A stretch of 64,000 nt of DNA from WTFY01 sp965220875 (GTDB lineage: Bacteria; Pseudomonadota; Gammaproteobacteria; UBA4575), in contig OZ244849.1 in the NCBI GenBank assembly GCA_965220875.1, positions 1,922,001 through 1,986,000 of the forward strand, read 5' to 3'. The notes beneath the pieces were generated by a model. The model saw only the letters and a list, made by a program, of their open reading frames with translations. It did no database searches and was not told the DNA's origin. Below, one piece after another: positions 17,311-26,387 of this stretch. Both the position numbers and the translations under genes were made by a program. How positions within the stretch are numbered: position 1 is the stretch's first letter; each line of letters opens with the position of its first letter.

Positions 17311-17387
17311 CGCAACTTGACTCCTGTAGCCAACAAGAAAATTTGAAGAGTATTCGCAAAAACCAGATTGTCGCGATTGCAAATACG

Positions 17388-18359
17388 CTACTGGTTTGAA
17401 TAAAAAACCGACTCACCAATACTTATTACAGTGTCTTTAGGAACTTCTCCTATAACAGTAATCTGGTGACGGTTTAAATCACGCGCATAGACGTTGATGA
17501 CACCTCTGTTGTGCGCACCTTGATAAATATGCTTGGGATCTTCCACCTTGCTTATGAATACAGAAACAGATGCCAGGCCATCCGTCAGTACAATATGCTG
17601 TACAGGATTTCGGCTTGCACTCATCAGGCGTTGTGTCACACTGCTCAGTGAAAATCCTGGCGGCAGATTGCGTATCTTCCACGCACGATCTGGCTGCATT
17701 TTCCCGTTCAGACTAGCCCCCACAGTCTTCCAGGTATAACCCTCAAGGGATGTACTGTGTTCAAATGCCGAATCCGGAACATAGTCCAACATGCGGAAAC
17801 TGGTAAACATCATGCTTTCTATCGTTTCACCTTCAACGTCAAAAGTTCTGGACTTAAGCAGCATCCCGGTTTCAGTATTGATGCATAATTCGTGGCCATA
17901 ACGGTACGCATCCATGGGGTCAAACCGCACAATTTTACAACTGAATCCGGCAATGCGGTCTGAGCCTGCTTCCTCAAGCTGATACCGAATTGCCAGCTGG
18001 TCCAGATTTTCCAGCAGGACAGATGGCAAGCCATGACCCGCCCTAGCAGTCTCAATCACAACCAGCTTATCCTTGGGCAATATGCATGTGAGCAAATCCT
18101 TATCCCGAATCACTTCTCGCGCATCACCAGTCAGCGAAACCAGCTTCTCTCTGACTCCATAATCGGTATAACCATGCACAATTCTCATAGCCTCGACAAT
18201 TCCGTCATGAATAAATACAAATGTACCCTGGTAATTGCTCGTCTCCAGTGCATGATTCATATCTCCCAATAGCTTCCACATCCTGTTTTCTGCGGAAACA
18301 GAAGAAAACATGCCGCCGGTCAGCGTAAAAACCAACAATACTCTAATCACGAACATCAT
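17388..18359 (-). CDS. mucB: Sigma factor regulatory protein MucB/RseB
   Basis: A 323-residue protein with a signal peptide (VLLVFTLTGGMFSSVSA) and the MucB/RseB pattern: NYQGTFVFIHDGIVEAMRI near residue 40, then MDAYRYGHELCINTETGMLL, and a C-terminal domain with WKIRNLPPGFSL and HIVLTDGLASVSVFI. It binds the periplasmic part of the anti-sigma factor and senses lipid or envelope damage. Its start overlaps the mucA stop by one base, consistent with translational coupling. Confidence 0.95.
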   Translation of the reverse strand: MMFVIRVLLVFTLTGGMFSSVSAENRMWKLLGDMNHALETSNYQGTFVFIHDGIVEAMRIVHGYTDYGVREKLVSLTGDAREVIRDKDLLTCILPKDKLVVIETARAGHGLPSVLLENLDQLAIRYQLEEAGSDRIAGFSCKIVRFDPMDAYRYGHELCINTETGMLLKSRTFDVEGETIESMMFTSFRMLDYVPDSAFEHSTSLEGYTWKTVGASLNGKMQPDRAWKIRNLPPGFSLSSVTQRLMSASRNPVQHIVLTDGLASVSVFISKVEDPKHIYQGAHNRGVINVYARDLNRHQITVIGEVPKDTVISIGESVFYSNQ

Positions 18360-18913
18360 TATTGATCACTATGTTCTAGATAATAGCCTCGGTTATCACT
18401 CACAATTCTCACATGTGGAATGGATACACGCGGCGAGGCATATTCCGCATGGTTAACAATATAACTGTTAAAGTCTTCTGCAGCCTTTGGATTCAAGATG
18501 AAATCCTGCCGAATTTCATCACTCTCTTGCTCAGCAAGTGTATCCAATGAAGGTGTAACTCCATTCAGATCATGTTGTACCAAATTCTGCGCTGTTATGA
18601 AGAAAAGCGCGGTAAACATGGCTATGACCCCCAAGGCCACAGATAGCCTCACCTTATTCCAATGCCTGTCAACGCCAACATTTTCTTTGGCATCATGCTC
18701 GGAAATCAGCCGGCTCATTACGTCCTTGTTGAAATCCCGATTTAACCTAGCAGGCAATTCTCCACGCATGGCATGCCCGATGAGACTGTAACGTTGAAAC
18801 ACTGAGTACGCTTCGGGGTTCTGCTTGATTACTTTTAAAATTCGCCTGGTTTCAAGCTCGGAGATATTCTCATCCAGCATTCTGGATATGAGTTCCTGGT
18901 CTGCTTCCCTCAT
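18359..18913 (-). CDS. mucA: Anti-sigma factor MucA/RseA
   Basis: A 184-residue single-span membrane protein. The N-terminal cytoplasmic domain (ISRMLDENISELETRRIL, then RYSLIGHAMRGELPA) binds sigma E. A membrane span lies at about residues 92-110 (LSVALGVIAMFTALFFITA), followed by a periplasmic tail ending in SYIVNHAEYASPRVSIPHVRI, which resembles MucA tails. Regulated proteolysis releases the sigma factor. It follows rpoE by 20 bases. Confidence 0.94.
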   Translation of the reverse strand: MREADQELISRMLDENISELETRRILKVIKQNPEAYSVFQRYSLIGHAMRGELPARLNRDFNKDVMSRLISEHDAKENVGVDRHWNKVRLSVALGVIAMFTALFFITAQNLVQHDLNGVTPSLDTLAEQESDEIRQDFILNPKAAEDFNSYIVNHAEYASPRVSIPHVRIVSDNRGYYLEHSDQ

Positions 18914-18933
18914 GATTCTATCTCCCCATGTAA

Positions 18934-19506
18934 TCAGTACAAAAGTGGCTTGAGATATTTATCTATGGCTGCACGTGCCCGAAAGATCCTCGATCTGACT
19001 GTGCCGACTGGACAACCCATCACACTAGCTATTTCTTCATAAGTCATTCCGTCTATTTCGCGTAGAGTAATGGCCGTCTTTAAATCTTCCTGTAACTCCT
19101 GAATAGCCTGCCAGACCACTCTTTCTATCTCTTCAGTCAGCATATGCCCTTCGGGTGTGTCCAACTCTTTCATAGAAGCTGCACCCATGTGCTCTGCCTC
19201 TTCTATGTCAATTGCCCTGGATGGAGTCTTACGACCCTTGGATACTATATAATTCTTAGCAGAATTAATCACAACCTGATACAACCATGTATAGAATGCG
19301 CTGTCACCTCTAAAATTTGCCAGCCCTCTGTAAGCCTTGATGAATGCCTCTTGCGCAACATCCTGAGCCTCATCTTCATCTTTTACAAATCGCCCAACCA
19401 GATTAATGACTCTATATTGATACTTGGTTACCAGCGCATCGAAAGCCGCCTTATCTCCTTGCTTAGCTCTCTTTACAAGTTCTTTATCATTATCACTTGT
19501 GTCCAC
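18934..19506 (-). CDS. rpoE: RNA polymerase sigma factor RpoE/AlgU
   Basis: A 190-residue group 4 sigma factor. Region 2 is visible as YQYRVINLVGRFVKDEDEAQDVAQEAFIKAYRGL with FYTWLYQVVINSAKNY. Region 4 is ITLREIDGMTYEEIASVMG followed by PVGTVRSRIFRARAAIDKYL. It directs transcription of envelope-stress genes and is held by MucA. Upstream there is a good sigma-E promoter (19556-19582), which supports autoregulation of the four-gene operon. Confidence 0.98.
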   Translation of the reverse strand: MDTSDNDKELVKRAKQGDKAAFDALVTKYQYRVINLVGRFVKDEDEAQDVAQEAFIKAYRGLANFRGDSAFYTWLYQVVINSAKNYIVSKGRKTPSRAIDIEEAEHMGAASMKELDTPEGHMLTEEIERVVWQAIQELQEDLKTAITLREIDGMTYEEIASVMGCPVGTVRSRIFRARAAIDKYLKPLLY

Positions 19507-19555
19507 TTAGGCCTGGCCCCTGTATTTTTGCTATCCATAGCTGTCGCCGTAGCTA

Positions 19556-19582
19556 TAAGACAATTTTAAGGTATAAGAGTTC
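19556..19582 (-). promoter_or_regulatory. Sigma-E (AlgU)-type promoter of rpoE operon
   Basis: On the minus strand GAACTC (19582-19577) is followed by a 16-base spacer and TCTTA (19560-19556). The AlgU/RpoE consensus is GAACTT-N16/17-TCTNA, so both boxes and the spacing fit. The expected start point lies about 45 bases before the rpoE ATG. Confidence 0.8.
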
Positions 19583-19695
19583 TTTTCAGGTACATTTAGT
19601 TTTTTCTTTAGATGTCATAAAGTAAAGATTTGCTAAACTGAATAGATCAATTTTTGGCACCATTTCACCAAAATAACCTCAAACTTTCTTTAGCA

Positions 19696-21342
19696 ATGCA
19701 TGAATTTGACGTTTTGATTATTGGTAGTGGAGCAGCAGGGTTAAGTTTGGCACTACGCATTGACCCAAGGCTAAAGATCGCTGTGCTTTCCAAAGGTTCC
19801 CTTGATGCAGGGAGTACAGCCTGGGCACAGGGTGGTATGTCTGCCGTAATTGATGAAGAAGATTCGATAGACCTGCATGTTGCGGATACTATAGACGCCG
19901 GTGCTGGACTCTGTGATGAAGAGGTAGTGTACCACACAGCATCTTACGGCAGAGAAATGGTCTCTTGGCTGACTGATCTAGGCATACAATTCACGCGTGA
20001 AACTGATTCGGCTGGAAAATCCTATCTGCACTTAACTCGTGAAGGTGGGCATACCCAGCGCAGGATCGTGCATGCAGCAGATGCGACGGGATGGGCCATA
20101 CAAAATGAGCTAATCAGGCATGCATCCGAGCAAGAACATATCAGCATTTTTGAGCATCACATAACTGTCGATCTGGTTACAACGAATAAGCTTGCCCAAA
20201 ACCAAATGCCAAGATCGGGCAATCAGTGTGTTGGAGCATACGTGCTGGATACTAAAAAACAGCATATAGACACATTCAAAGCTAAATACACGGTACTCGC
20301 AACTGGCGGAGCGGGTAAGGTTTATCTTTATACAAGTAATCCTGACGGGGCATCAGGAGACGGCATAGCCATGGCCTGGCGTGCAGGCTGTCGAATAGCA
20401 AATATGGAATTCATTCAGTTTCACCCTACATGCCTGTATCACCCTGATGCAAAATCATACCTTATCACTGAAAGTATCCGTGGAGAGGGCGGAAAACTCC
20501 TGTTACCTGACGGTTCAGAATTTATGCATGAATTTGACCCACGCGGTGTGCTCGCACCTCGAGACATTGTAGCCAGGGCCATCGATCACAAGATGAAAAA
20601 ACTAGGCATTGACTGTGTATATATCGACATCAGCCACAAGCCGAAGAAATTTATAGAAAGGCATTTCCCCAATGTATATGCACGCTGTCTCAAATCCGGA
20701 TATGACATGACCAAAGAGCCGGTGCCCGTTGTACCGGCAGCACACTACACTTGTGGGGGAATCATGACGGACCGGCACGGCCGAACAGATGTCAAATTTC
20801 TATATGCGATTGGCGAAACTAGCCATACTGGCTTGCATGGGGCGAATAGAATGGCGAGCAATTCACTGCTTGAGTGTTTAGTATTTGCCAACTTGGCAAG
20901 TATGGACATCAATACCAGGCGCCTTCCTGAAACATCAAACCTTGATATCCCACCCTGGGACGAAAGCCGCGTAACCGAACCTGACGAGGAAATCGTTGTT
21001 GCTCACAACTGGGACGAGTTGCGAAGATTCATGTGGGATTATGTGGGTATTGTGCGGACAACAAAACGGTTACAACGTGCAAAGCATCGGGTTGATTTGC
21101 TAATCTCGGAAATTGATGAGTATTACAGCAACTTCCGAGTAAGCAGTGACTTGATCGAGTTGAGAAATATTACGCTAGTCGCGGATATAATTATCAGAAG
21201 TGCATTATCTAGAAAAGAAAGTCGTGGACTTCACTACACGCTTGATTATCCATATACAGACCACCAACTGGAACACATCGATACGGTTTTAAACCTGGCT
21301 ACAAAGCACCAAAATGTGAAACCAGTGCAAAAGGCATCCTGA
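19696..21342 (+). CDS. nadB: L-aspartate oxidase
   Basis: About 548 residues with the FAD-binding start FDVLIIGSGAAGLSLALRI, then STAWAQGGMSAVID, YTCGGIMTDRHGRTD and SHTGLHGANRMASNSLLECLVFA. These are the NadB/SdhA family signatures, with the aspartate-oxidase pattern HLTREGGHTQRRIVHAADATG. It oxidises aspartate to iminoaspartate, the first step of NAD synthesis. ATG 19696 matches the family start; the frame extends to TTG 19654. It diverges from rpoE, as in many gammaproteobacteria. Confidence 0.97.
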   Translation: MHEFDVLIIGSGAAGLSLALRIDPRLKIAVLSKGSLDAGSTAWAQGGMSAVIDEEDSIDLHVADTIDAGAGLCDEEVVYHTASYGREMVSWLTDLGIQFTRETDSAGKSYLHLTREGGHTQRRIVHAADATGWAIQNELIRHASEQEHISIFEHHITVDLVTTNKLAQNQMPRSGNQCVGAYVLDTKKQHIDTFKAKYTVLATGGAGKVYLYTSNPDGASGDGIAMAWRAGCRIANMEFIQFHPTCLYHPDAKSYLITESIRGEGGKLLLPDGSEFMHEFDPRGVLAPRDIVARAIDHKMKKLGIDCVYIDISHKPKKFIERHFPNVYARCLKSGYDMTKEPVPVVPAAHYTCGGIMTDRHGRTDVKFLYAIGETSHTGLHGANRMASNSLLECLVFANLASMDINTRRLPETSNLDIPPWDESRVTEPDEEIVVAHNWDELRRFMWDYVGIVRTTKRLQRAKHRVDLLISEIDEYYSNFRVSSDLIELRNITLVADIIIRSALSRKESRGLHYTLDYPYTDHQLEHIDTVLNLATKHQNVKPVQKAS

Positions 21343-21350
21343 AGCCCTTT

Positions 21351-21893
21351 CTATACACTGCTTCTTAACAGGTGTTTACGGTAGTATTTTAGTTCTTCGA
21401 TGGAACTACGAATATCAGAAAGCGCGCGGTGCTTGGACTCTTTCTCAAAACCTTTTAAGTCAGGGTACCAGCGTTGGGCTAGCTCTTTGAGCGTACTGAC
21501 ATCAAGATTACGGTAGTGAAAATAGCTTTCCAGCTCAGGCATCAAACGCGCTAAAAACCGCCGATCCTGACATATGCTATTGCCACACATTGGTGAATGA
21601 TTGCTTGGAACATGCTGGCGAATAAAATTTAAAGCCGCTACCTCAGCCTCTCGTTCACTAACACTGCTTTCGCTCACCCTCTGGGTAAGCCCTGACTGGG
21701 CATGTTGCTTCGTATTCCAATCATCCATAGCATCCATTACAGAAGCTTCCTGATGGATTGCAAACACGGGTCCCACAGCAATTTCCTCCAGGTCCTTATC
21801 AGTAATCACGACTGCAATTTCAATTATGCGGTCTTTAAACGGATCAAGACCTGTCATTTCCAAGTCTATCCAAATCAGATTGCCAGTGCTCAT
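21351..21893 (-). CDS. orn: Oligoribonuclease
   Basis: A 180-residue DEDDh exonuclease: IWIDLEMTGLDPFKDRIIEIAVVITD at the start (Asp, Glu), GNSICQDRRFLARLMPELESYFHYRNLDVSTLKEL in the middle (Asp) and HRALSDIRSSIEELKYYR at the end (His, Asp). It degrades RNA dinucleotides, including the pGpG product of c-di-GMP breakdown. It ends 8 bases from nadB in convergent orientation. Confidence 0.98.
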   Translation of the reverse strand: MSTGNLIWIDLEMTGLDPFKDRIIEIAVVITDKDLEEIAVGPVFAIHQEASVMDAMDDWNTKQHAQSGLTQRVSESSVSEREAEVAALNFIRQHVPSNHSPMCGNSICQDRRFLARLMPELESYFHYRNLDVSTLKELAQRWYPDLKGFEKESKHRALSDIRSSIEELKYYRKHLLRSSV

Positions 21894-22036
21894 ATACTTC
21901 CTTTGCCCATTTCACCCTCAGCCTGATTACAAGGCAATGATAAGTATCGCCACCCATGACAAATGAGATTCTTTCACCACATTCACTATATAAGCAGTGA
22001 TCATCCTAGCATCAAAGAGTAACAAGACTTGTGATT

Positions 22037-22657
22037 CTAGTAACTTTTTCTTCCTGCAAATGCTTGTGCAATCGTATTTTGATCCACAAATTCCAGCTCT
22101 CCTCCCACAGGCACGCCTTGAGCCAGCCGTGTCGTCTGTATTCGATGTCTGCTTGCCATTTCACTCAGGACATGAGCAGTGACTTCTCCCTCAACTGTAG
22201 AGTTTGTGGCCAGAATCAGCTCATCAACTGCGTCACTCTTCAAGCGGCCTTCAAGAACATTCAGGCCTAATTCTTGGGGTCCGATACCATCAAGAGGAGA
22301 CAGGCGGCCCATGAGCACGAAGTATACACCTTTGTAATCAGTACTTTTCTCAATCGCTAAAACATCTGCTGGATTTTCAACGACACATATCTTTGTACGA
22401 ACTCGTGAATCATCCAGGCATATTGAACAGTATTCCTGCTCAGTCAAGATACGGCAGGACTTACAGTGGCCAATATCTCTAATCGCCCGATTTAAAGTGT
22501 GCGCCAATATTTTGGCACCATCCCGGTCGCGCTGTAATAAGTGAAAGGCCATGCGTTGCGCAGACTTTGGTCCTACACCTGGTAAACATTTCAGTGATTC
22601 AACCAATGAATCAAGCAGTGACAAGGATGACTTATCACCATATTGAATTTTTGACAT
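22037..22657 (-). CDS. recR: Recombination mediator RecR
   Basis: A 206-residue protein with the helix-hairpin-helix LKCLPGVGPKSAQRMAFHLL, a zinc finger CKSCRILTEQEYCSIC and a TOPRIM domain (VVENPADVLAIEKSTDYKGVYFVLMGRLSPLDGIGP). It acts with RecF/RecO in loading RecA at gaps. It is the last gene of the dnaX-ybaB-recR operon, 5 bases after ybaB. Confidence 0.98.
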   Translation of the reverse strand: MSKIQYGDKSSLSLLDSLVESLKCLPGVGPKSAQRMAFHLLQRDRDGAKILAHTLNRAIRDIGHCKSCRILTEQEYCSICLDDSRVRTKICVVENPADVLAIEKSTDYKGVYFVLMGRLSPLDGIGPQELGLNVLEGRLKSDAVDELILATNSTVEGEVTAHVLSEMASRHRIQTTRLAQGVPVGGELEFVDQNTIAQAFAGRKSY

Positions 22658-22662
22658 ATGGT

Positions 22663-22989
22663 CTAAAATGGTAACTTAAGTCCGGCAGGCAAGTTCAAAC
22701 CGCCTGTCAAACTTGAAAGCTGATCTTTCGTCAACTGCTCCACTTTATTTGATGCGTCGTTGATAGCAGCGGCTACTAAATCCTCTAGCATGTCCCTATC
22801 CTCTCCCAGTAGGCTATCTTCTATACATACCTTGCGCACCTCATGCTTACCTGTCATGACTATTTTTACCAGCCCTCCTCCAGCTTGTCCTTCCACTTCG
22901 AGGTTTTTCAACTCTTCCTGCGCCTTCTTCATGTCTTGTTGAATTTTTTGGGCCTGCTTCATCAGGTTCCCTAACCCACCTTGTGTCAT
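22663..22989 (-). CDS. ybaB: Nucleoid-associated protein YbaB/EbfC
   Basis: A 108-residue protein with GGLGNLMKQAQKIQQDMKKAQEEL (coiled helix), then VEGQAGGGLVKIVMTGKHEVRKV and EDLVAAAINDASNKVE. This is the full YbaB/EbfC pattern. It is a dimeric DNA-binding protein. The gene sits 2 bases after dnaX and 5 before recR, the standard order. Confidence 0.97.
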   Translation of the reverse strand: MTQGGLGNLMKQAQKIQQDMKKAQEELKNLEVEGQAGGGLVKIVMTGKHEVRKVCIEDSLLGEDRDMLEDLVAAAINDASNKVEQLTKDQLSSLTGGLNLPAGLKLPF

Positions 22990-22991
22990 AT

Positions 22992-24572
22992 CTATTCTCC
23001 AATAGGCTTCACTGAACCAGGAACAATCTGAGCACCAAAACTCAGCTTAAGTTCTCTGATTGTTTCATCTTCTTCAACGTATTTTTCGGCTAATCGCTGT
23101 CTCTGCTTCATCATTTGATCTTTCTTGTTAGCCGGGGTGTCGATCTCATCAGAAGTCAGTTCAAGACTTACCCTGATCTCTTTTTGGCCAAAATGAGTCT
23201 GTAGTGCCTGCTCTAGTTTTCTACGGGTACCGTCTGCCGCAATGCTCTCGTGCTCTTTCGAAAGAACAAGCTCAATTTGATTGCCTATAACCCTGTTTAC
23301 GCTGCAACAAACAGCCAGTTCATAAGCTGCACCTTTTAGATTTAAAGTTTCAGTTACTTTTGACCATCCCTCACCGCTTGCAAGGTCTTGCAACGTAGCA
23401 TCTACCACATATTCAGCTTTTGTGAGAAATTCACGCTTCACTGGCTCATCGCGTTCGCTGGCCTTTTCTGGCTTGGTAGAGACTTGATCAACCGGTCTGA
23501 ATGCGAGCATACGCAATAACGTCATTTCCAAGGCGCTTTGCGGTGAGGTTGAAAGATTCATATCACGTCTGCCAATCAGTGCAATCTGATAAAACAACTG
23601 CACGTCTTCAGGACTTAAGCGTTTGCTCAACTGGTCTACTAGAGCCTCATCAAACCCTACGCAATCTGCAGGACGCTGCAAGGCCTGGATGATTGCGGTT
23701 TGATGGAGAATATCAATGATGTCTTCAAATACACCGCTGAAATCTGCAGATAATTGTGCTAATTCATGTGTACATGCCATGACCTTGGAGGCATCCTCAT
23801 CAACCAATGCCTGCATCAGGTTGTACAAATTTTCCCTTGGAACAGTTCCTAGCATGTCTTGAACCGCAATCTCCGTCACATTTTCTTCACTGTAAGCAAT
23901 CGCCTGGTCAAGCAAGCTCAATGCATCTCGCATACTGCCATCGGCTGCCTTTGCTATCGAAAGTAATGCAGGTTTTTCAAACGGTAAGTTTTCCGCCTGC
24001 ATGAGATTTTCCAGTTGTTGAACCATTGCGTCACTGGGCAGCTTTTTCAAATTAAACTGCAAACACCGTGACAAAACAGTAATTGGCAATTTTTGAGGGT
24101 CTGTCGTTGCCAGAAGAAACTTTACATGCGGTGGAGGCTCTTCCAAAGTTTTGAGCAATGCATTGAAGCTATGCCCAGATAGCATATGAACTTCGTCAAT
24201 AAGATAAACCTTGAAGCGCCCTCTGGTCGGACTATATTGCACATTATCAAGTAACTCGCGTGTATCCTCTACTTTTGTACGAGAGGCAGCATCCACTTCT
24301 ATAAGGTCAATGTATCGACCCTCATCAATTTCCCGGCATGCACTGCATGTGCTACACGGATTGGCACTTGCACCTTGTTCACAGCTTAAGCACTTGGCGA
24401 AAATACGTGCAAGAGTGGTTTTGCCAATTCCACGCGTACCTGTAAACAAGTATGCGTGATGCAGCCGTTGCTGCTCTAAGGCATTGGTCAAGGCCTTCAC
24501 GACATGAGCCTGACCTACTACCTCAGTAAACCTTTTTGGCCGCCATTTACGGGCCAGGACTTGATAACTCAT
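22992..24572 (-). CDS. dnaX: DNA polymerase III subunit gamma/tau
   Basis: A 526-residue clamp-loader ATPase: RPKRFTEVVGQAHVVKAL, Walker A GTRGIGKTTLARIF, zinc-binding CEQGASANPCSTCSAC, Walker B VYLIDEVHMLSGHSFNALLKTLEEPP and sensor LLATTDPQKLPITVLSRC. It is shorter than E. coli tau (643), mainly in the linker. I saw no obvious AAAAAAG-type slippery site for a separate gamma form. It is directly downstream of the SRP RNA gene. Confidence 0.97.
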   Translation of the reverse strand: MSYQVLARKWRPKRFTEVVGQAHVVKALTNALEQQRLHHAYLFTGTRGIGKTTLARIFAKCLSCEQGASANPCSTCSACREIDEGRYIDLIEVDAASRTKVEDTRELLDNVQYSPTRGRFKVYLIDEVHMLSGHSFNALLKTLEEPPPHVKFLLATTDPQKLPITVLSRCLQFNLKKLPSDAMVQQLENLMQAENLPFEKPALLSIAKAADGSMRDALSLLDQAIAYSEENVTEIAVQDMLGTVPRENLYNLMQALVDEDASKVMACTHELAQLSADFSGVFEDIIDILHQTAIIQALQRPADCVGFDEALVDQLSKRLSPEDVQLFYQIALIGRRDMNLSTSPQSALEMTLLRMLAFRPVDQVSTKPEKASERDEPVKREFLTKAEYVVDATLQDLASGEGWSKVTETLNLKGAAYELAVCCSVNRVIGNQIELVLSKEHESIAADGTRRKLEQALQTHFGQKEIRVSLELTSDEIDTPANKKDQMMKQRQRLAEKYVEEDETIRELKLSFGAQIVPGSVKPIGE

Positions 24573-24610
24573 TGTGAAAACTGTGCAGGATACTCTCTTT
24601 AAGCAGCCAA

Positions 24611-24723
<113 letters not shown>

Positions 24724-24885
24724 ATCATGACTATAACCTAACAACATGGCTTTTTAAAACACATATAGTGATACAGGAAACCATCATTGATAGAAATGAT
24801 CTCAATGAATGTTAGTCATCCAAAATGTGGTGGCTGATATACCCTGCTCATGAATTTAATTCATTCTTGGCACTTTTTGCATACC

Positions 24886-24916
24886 AAAATTAAAAGCCTC
24901 AATCCCTGCTTGAGGC
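24886..24916 (-). terminator. Rho-independent terminator reading out of the island side
   Basis: GCCTCAA (24896-24902) and TTGAGGC (24910-24916) form a 7-bp stem with a 7-base loop. On the minus strand the stem is followed by TTTTAATTTT. No minus-strand gene lies directly upstream now. Before island insertion the tRNA-Ser 3' end would have lain about 130 bases upstream, so this is probably the original tRNA terminator. Confidence 0.7.
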
Positions 24917-25047
24917 AAGCTGCCATTTAGAAAATGTTCTGATGAAAATGTGGAAAAAAGTTTTCAACACCTGCTACAGGTGTACTTTCTACACTGCGCT
25001 CAAGGAGGCTGTCCTGATACGTGCTTTGTCTACAACCCGGCGTTTAC

Positions 25048-25067
25048 TGGCGGAGAGAGAGTCCGCC
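25048..25067 (+). other. Attachment site, distal island end (14-bp direct repeat plus hairpin)
   Basis: TGGCGGAGAGAGAG at 25048-25061 is identical to the 3' end of tRNA-Ser at 49626-49639, including the complement of CCA. Here it runs into TCCGCC, so GGCGGA (25049-25054) and TCCGCC (25062-25067) form a perfect hairpin with loop GAGAGAG. It lies 126 bases upstream of the integrase gene. Confidence 0.85.
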
Positions 25068-25116
25068 ATTATAAGGTTTATCACAAACTCATATAGCCCC
25101 ACTAAGTAACACTAAC

Positions 25117-25135
25117 TATATGTATTATATGTAAT
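25117..25135. repeat. Candidate integrase arm-type sites, left
   Basis: TATATGTA occurs at 25117-25124 and 25126-25133. The longer TATTATATGTAAT at 25123-25135 recurs exactly at 49590-49602, just inside the other island end. Short repeats near both ends and near the integrase promoter are typical of arm-binding or excisionase sites. The A+T richness makes chance matches possible. Confidence 0.45.
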
Positions 25136-25193
25136 TATAGTTTCTTGACGTTTCGCGCAGTTTCGCTTAGTCTCAATATAAATGTGGGACTAG

Positions 25194-26387
25194 ATGGTAG
25201 ACAGAATGGTAGCCGCGAAACGACCTTTAACAGCAGCATTTATCAAAACTATCAAACATAGCGGTCGCTATGGACCGGATAAATATGGCGATACACACGG
25301 CTTAATTCTACGTGTCTCTCCAACTGGCAGCAAACAGTGGATCTGGCGTGGCACTGTACGAGGCAAGCGACGAGATCTAGGTCTTGGAGGTTATCCATAC
25401 GTCACATTAGCTGAAGCCCGTCAAGCAGCTTTCGAGGCTAAGAAACTGTCTCGTGCAGGTGGTGATCCTTCAGCGCTTCGCGCACAAGAAATTCCAACAT
25501 TCAAAGAGGCTGTTGAAATGGTGATTGGGATTCACGCTGCAGGCTGGAAAGACAGTGGAAAATCTGAAAACCAATGGAGATCAAGCCTTCGTAATTACGC
25601 GATGCCCAAGCTTGGTCATCAGCGTGTCTCGGATATCAACACAGCAGATATCATGGCTGTCCTGTTGCCTATCTGGAACGATAAGCGAGAGACAGCTCGT
25701 CGGGTTCGACAACGAATTAGCGCAATCATGAGATGGGCCATTGCTGAGGGTTATCGGAATGATAACCCAGCCGGTGAAGCCATTGGAGCAGCACTCCCAA
25801 AAAACAGCGTGATGCGAATCCACCAGCGTGCGCTACCGTATGGAGAAGTTGGAACTGCGCTATCTAAAATTCAAAAATCAGGTGCATATATAAGAACCAT
25901 ACTGGCCTTTGAGTTTTTGACACTGACTGCTTGTCGTTCGGGTGAAGTCAGGCGAGCAACTTGGGATGAGGTTGACTTTAAGGCAGCAATATGGACAGTT
26001 CCTGCAGAGCGAATGAAAGCGAAGCGCGAACACCGCGTGCCGCTGTCAGATTACGCACTGAAAGTACTGAAGAAAGCACAAAAACTTGCTGACGAGACAA
26101 AACTCATTTTTCCCTCACCCACTGGAAAAGTGTTGAGTGATAACACACTCTCCAAGCTTTGTAGAGATCACAATATTGGGTGTGTACCACATGGCATGCG
26201 TAGCAGCTTTCGGGATTGGGCAGCAGAATGTTCGGATGCACCACGAGAAGTCTGTGAACTTGCATTGGCACATGTCAATTCAGATCGAGTTGAGGCTGCA
26301 TATCGGCGAACTGACTTGTTTGAGAAAAGGCGAGAGTTGATGCAGTCTTGGGCAGACTACATTGCAGAAAGTAAACAGAATAAGTAA
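25194..26387 (+). CDS. P4-type tyrosine integrase
   Basis: A 397-residue protein with the DUF4102 N-terminal domain (YGDTHGLILRVSPTGSKQW then GLGGYPYVTLAEARQ), a SAM-like core-binding domain and a tyrosine-recombinase domain. Catalytic residues are visible as Arg248 (TACRSGEVR), His333/Arg336 (PHGMRSSFRDW), His360 (LAHVNSD) and Tyr370 (EAAYRR). It recombines the island at the tRNA-Ser 3' end. It is the first gene inside the 25048 attachment site and appears intact, so the island may still excise. Confidence 0.96.
   Translation: MVDRMVAAKRPLTAAFIKTIKHSGRYGPDKYGDTHGLILRVSPTGSKQWIWRGTVRGKRRDLGLGGYPYVTLAEARQAAFEAKKLSRAGGDPSALRAQEIPTFKEAVEMVIGIHAAGWKDSGKSENQWRSSLRNYAMPKLGHQRVSDINTADIMAVLLPIWNDKRETARRVRQRISAIMRWAIAEGYRNDNPAGEAIGAALPKNSVMRIHQRALPYGEVGTALSKIQKSGAYIRTILAFEFLTLTACRSGEVRRATWDEVDFKAAIWTVPAERMKAKREHRVPLSDYALKVLKKAQKLADETKLIFPSPTGKVLSDNTLSKLCRDHNIGCVPHGMRSSFRDWAAECSDAPREVCELALAHVNSDRVEAAYRRTDLFEKRRELMQSWADYIAESKQNK

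Noticed and set aside
22992..24572. Programmed frameshift making a short gamma form of DnaX
   Set aside because: I did not see an AAAAAAG-type slippery run in the expected position, so it is not supported.
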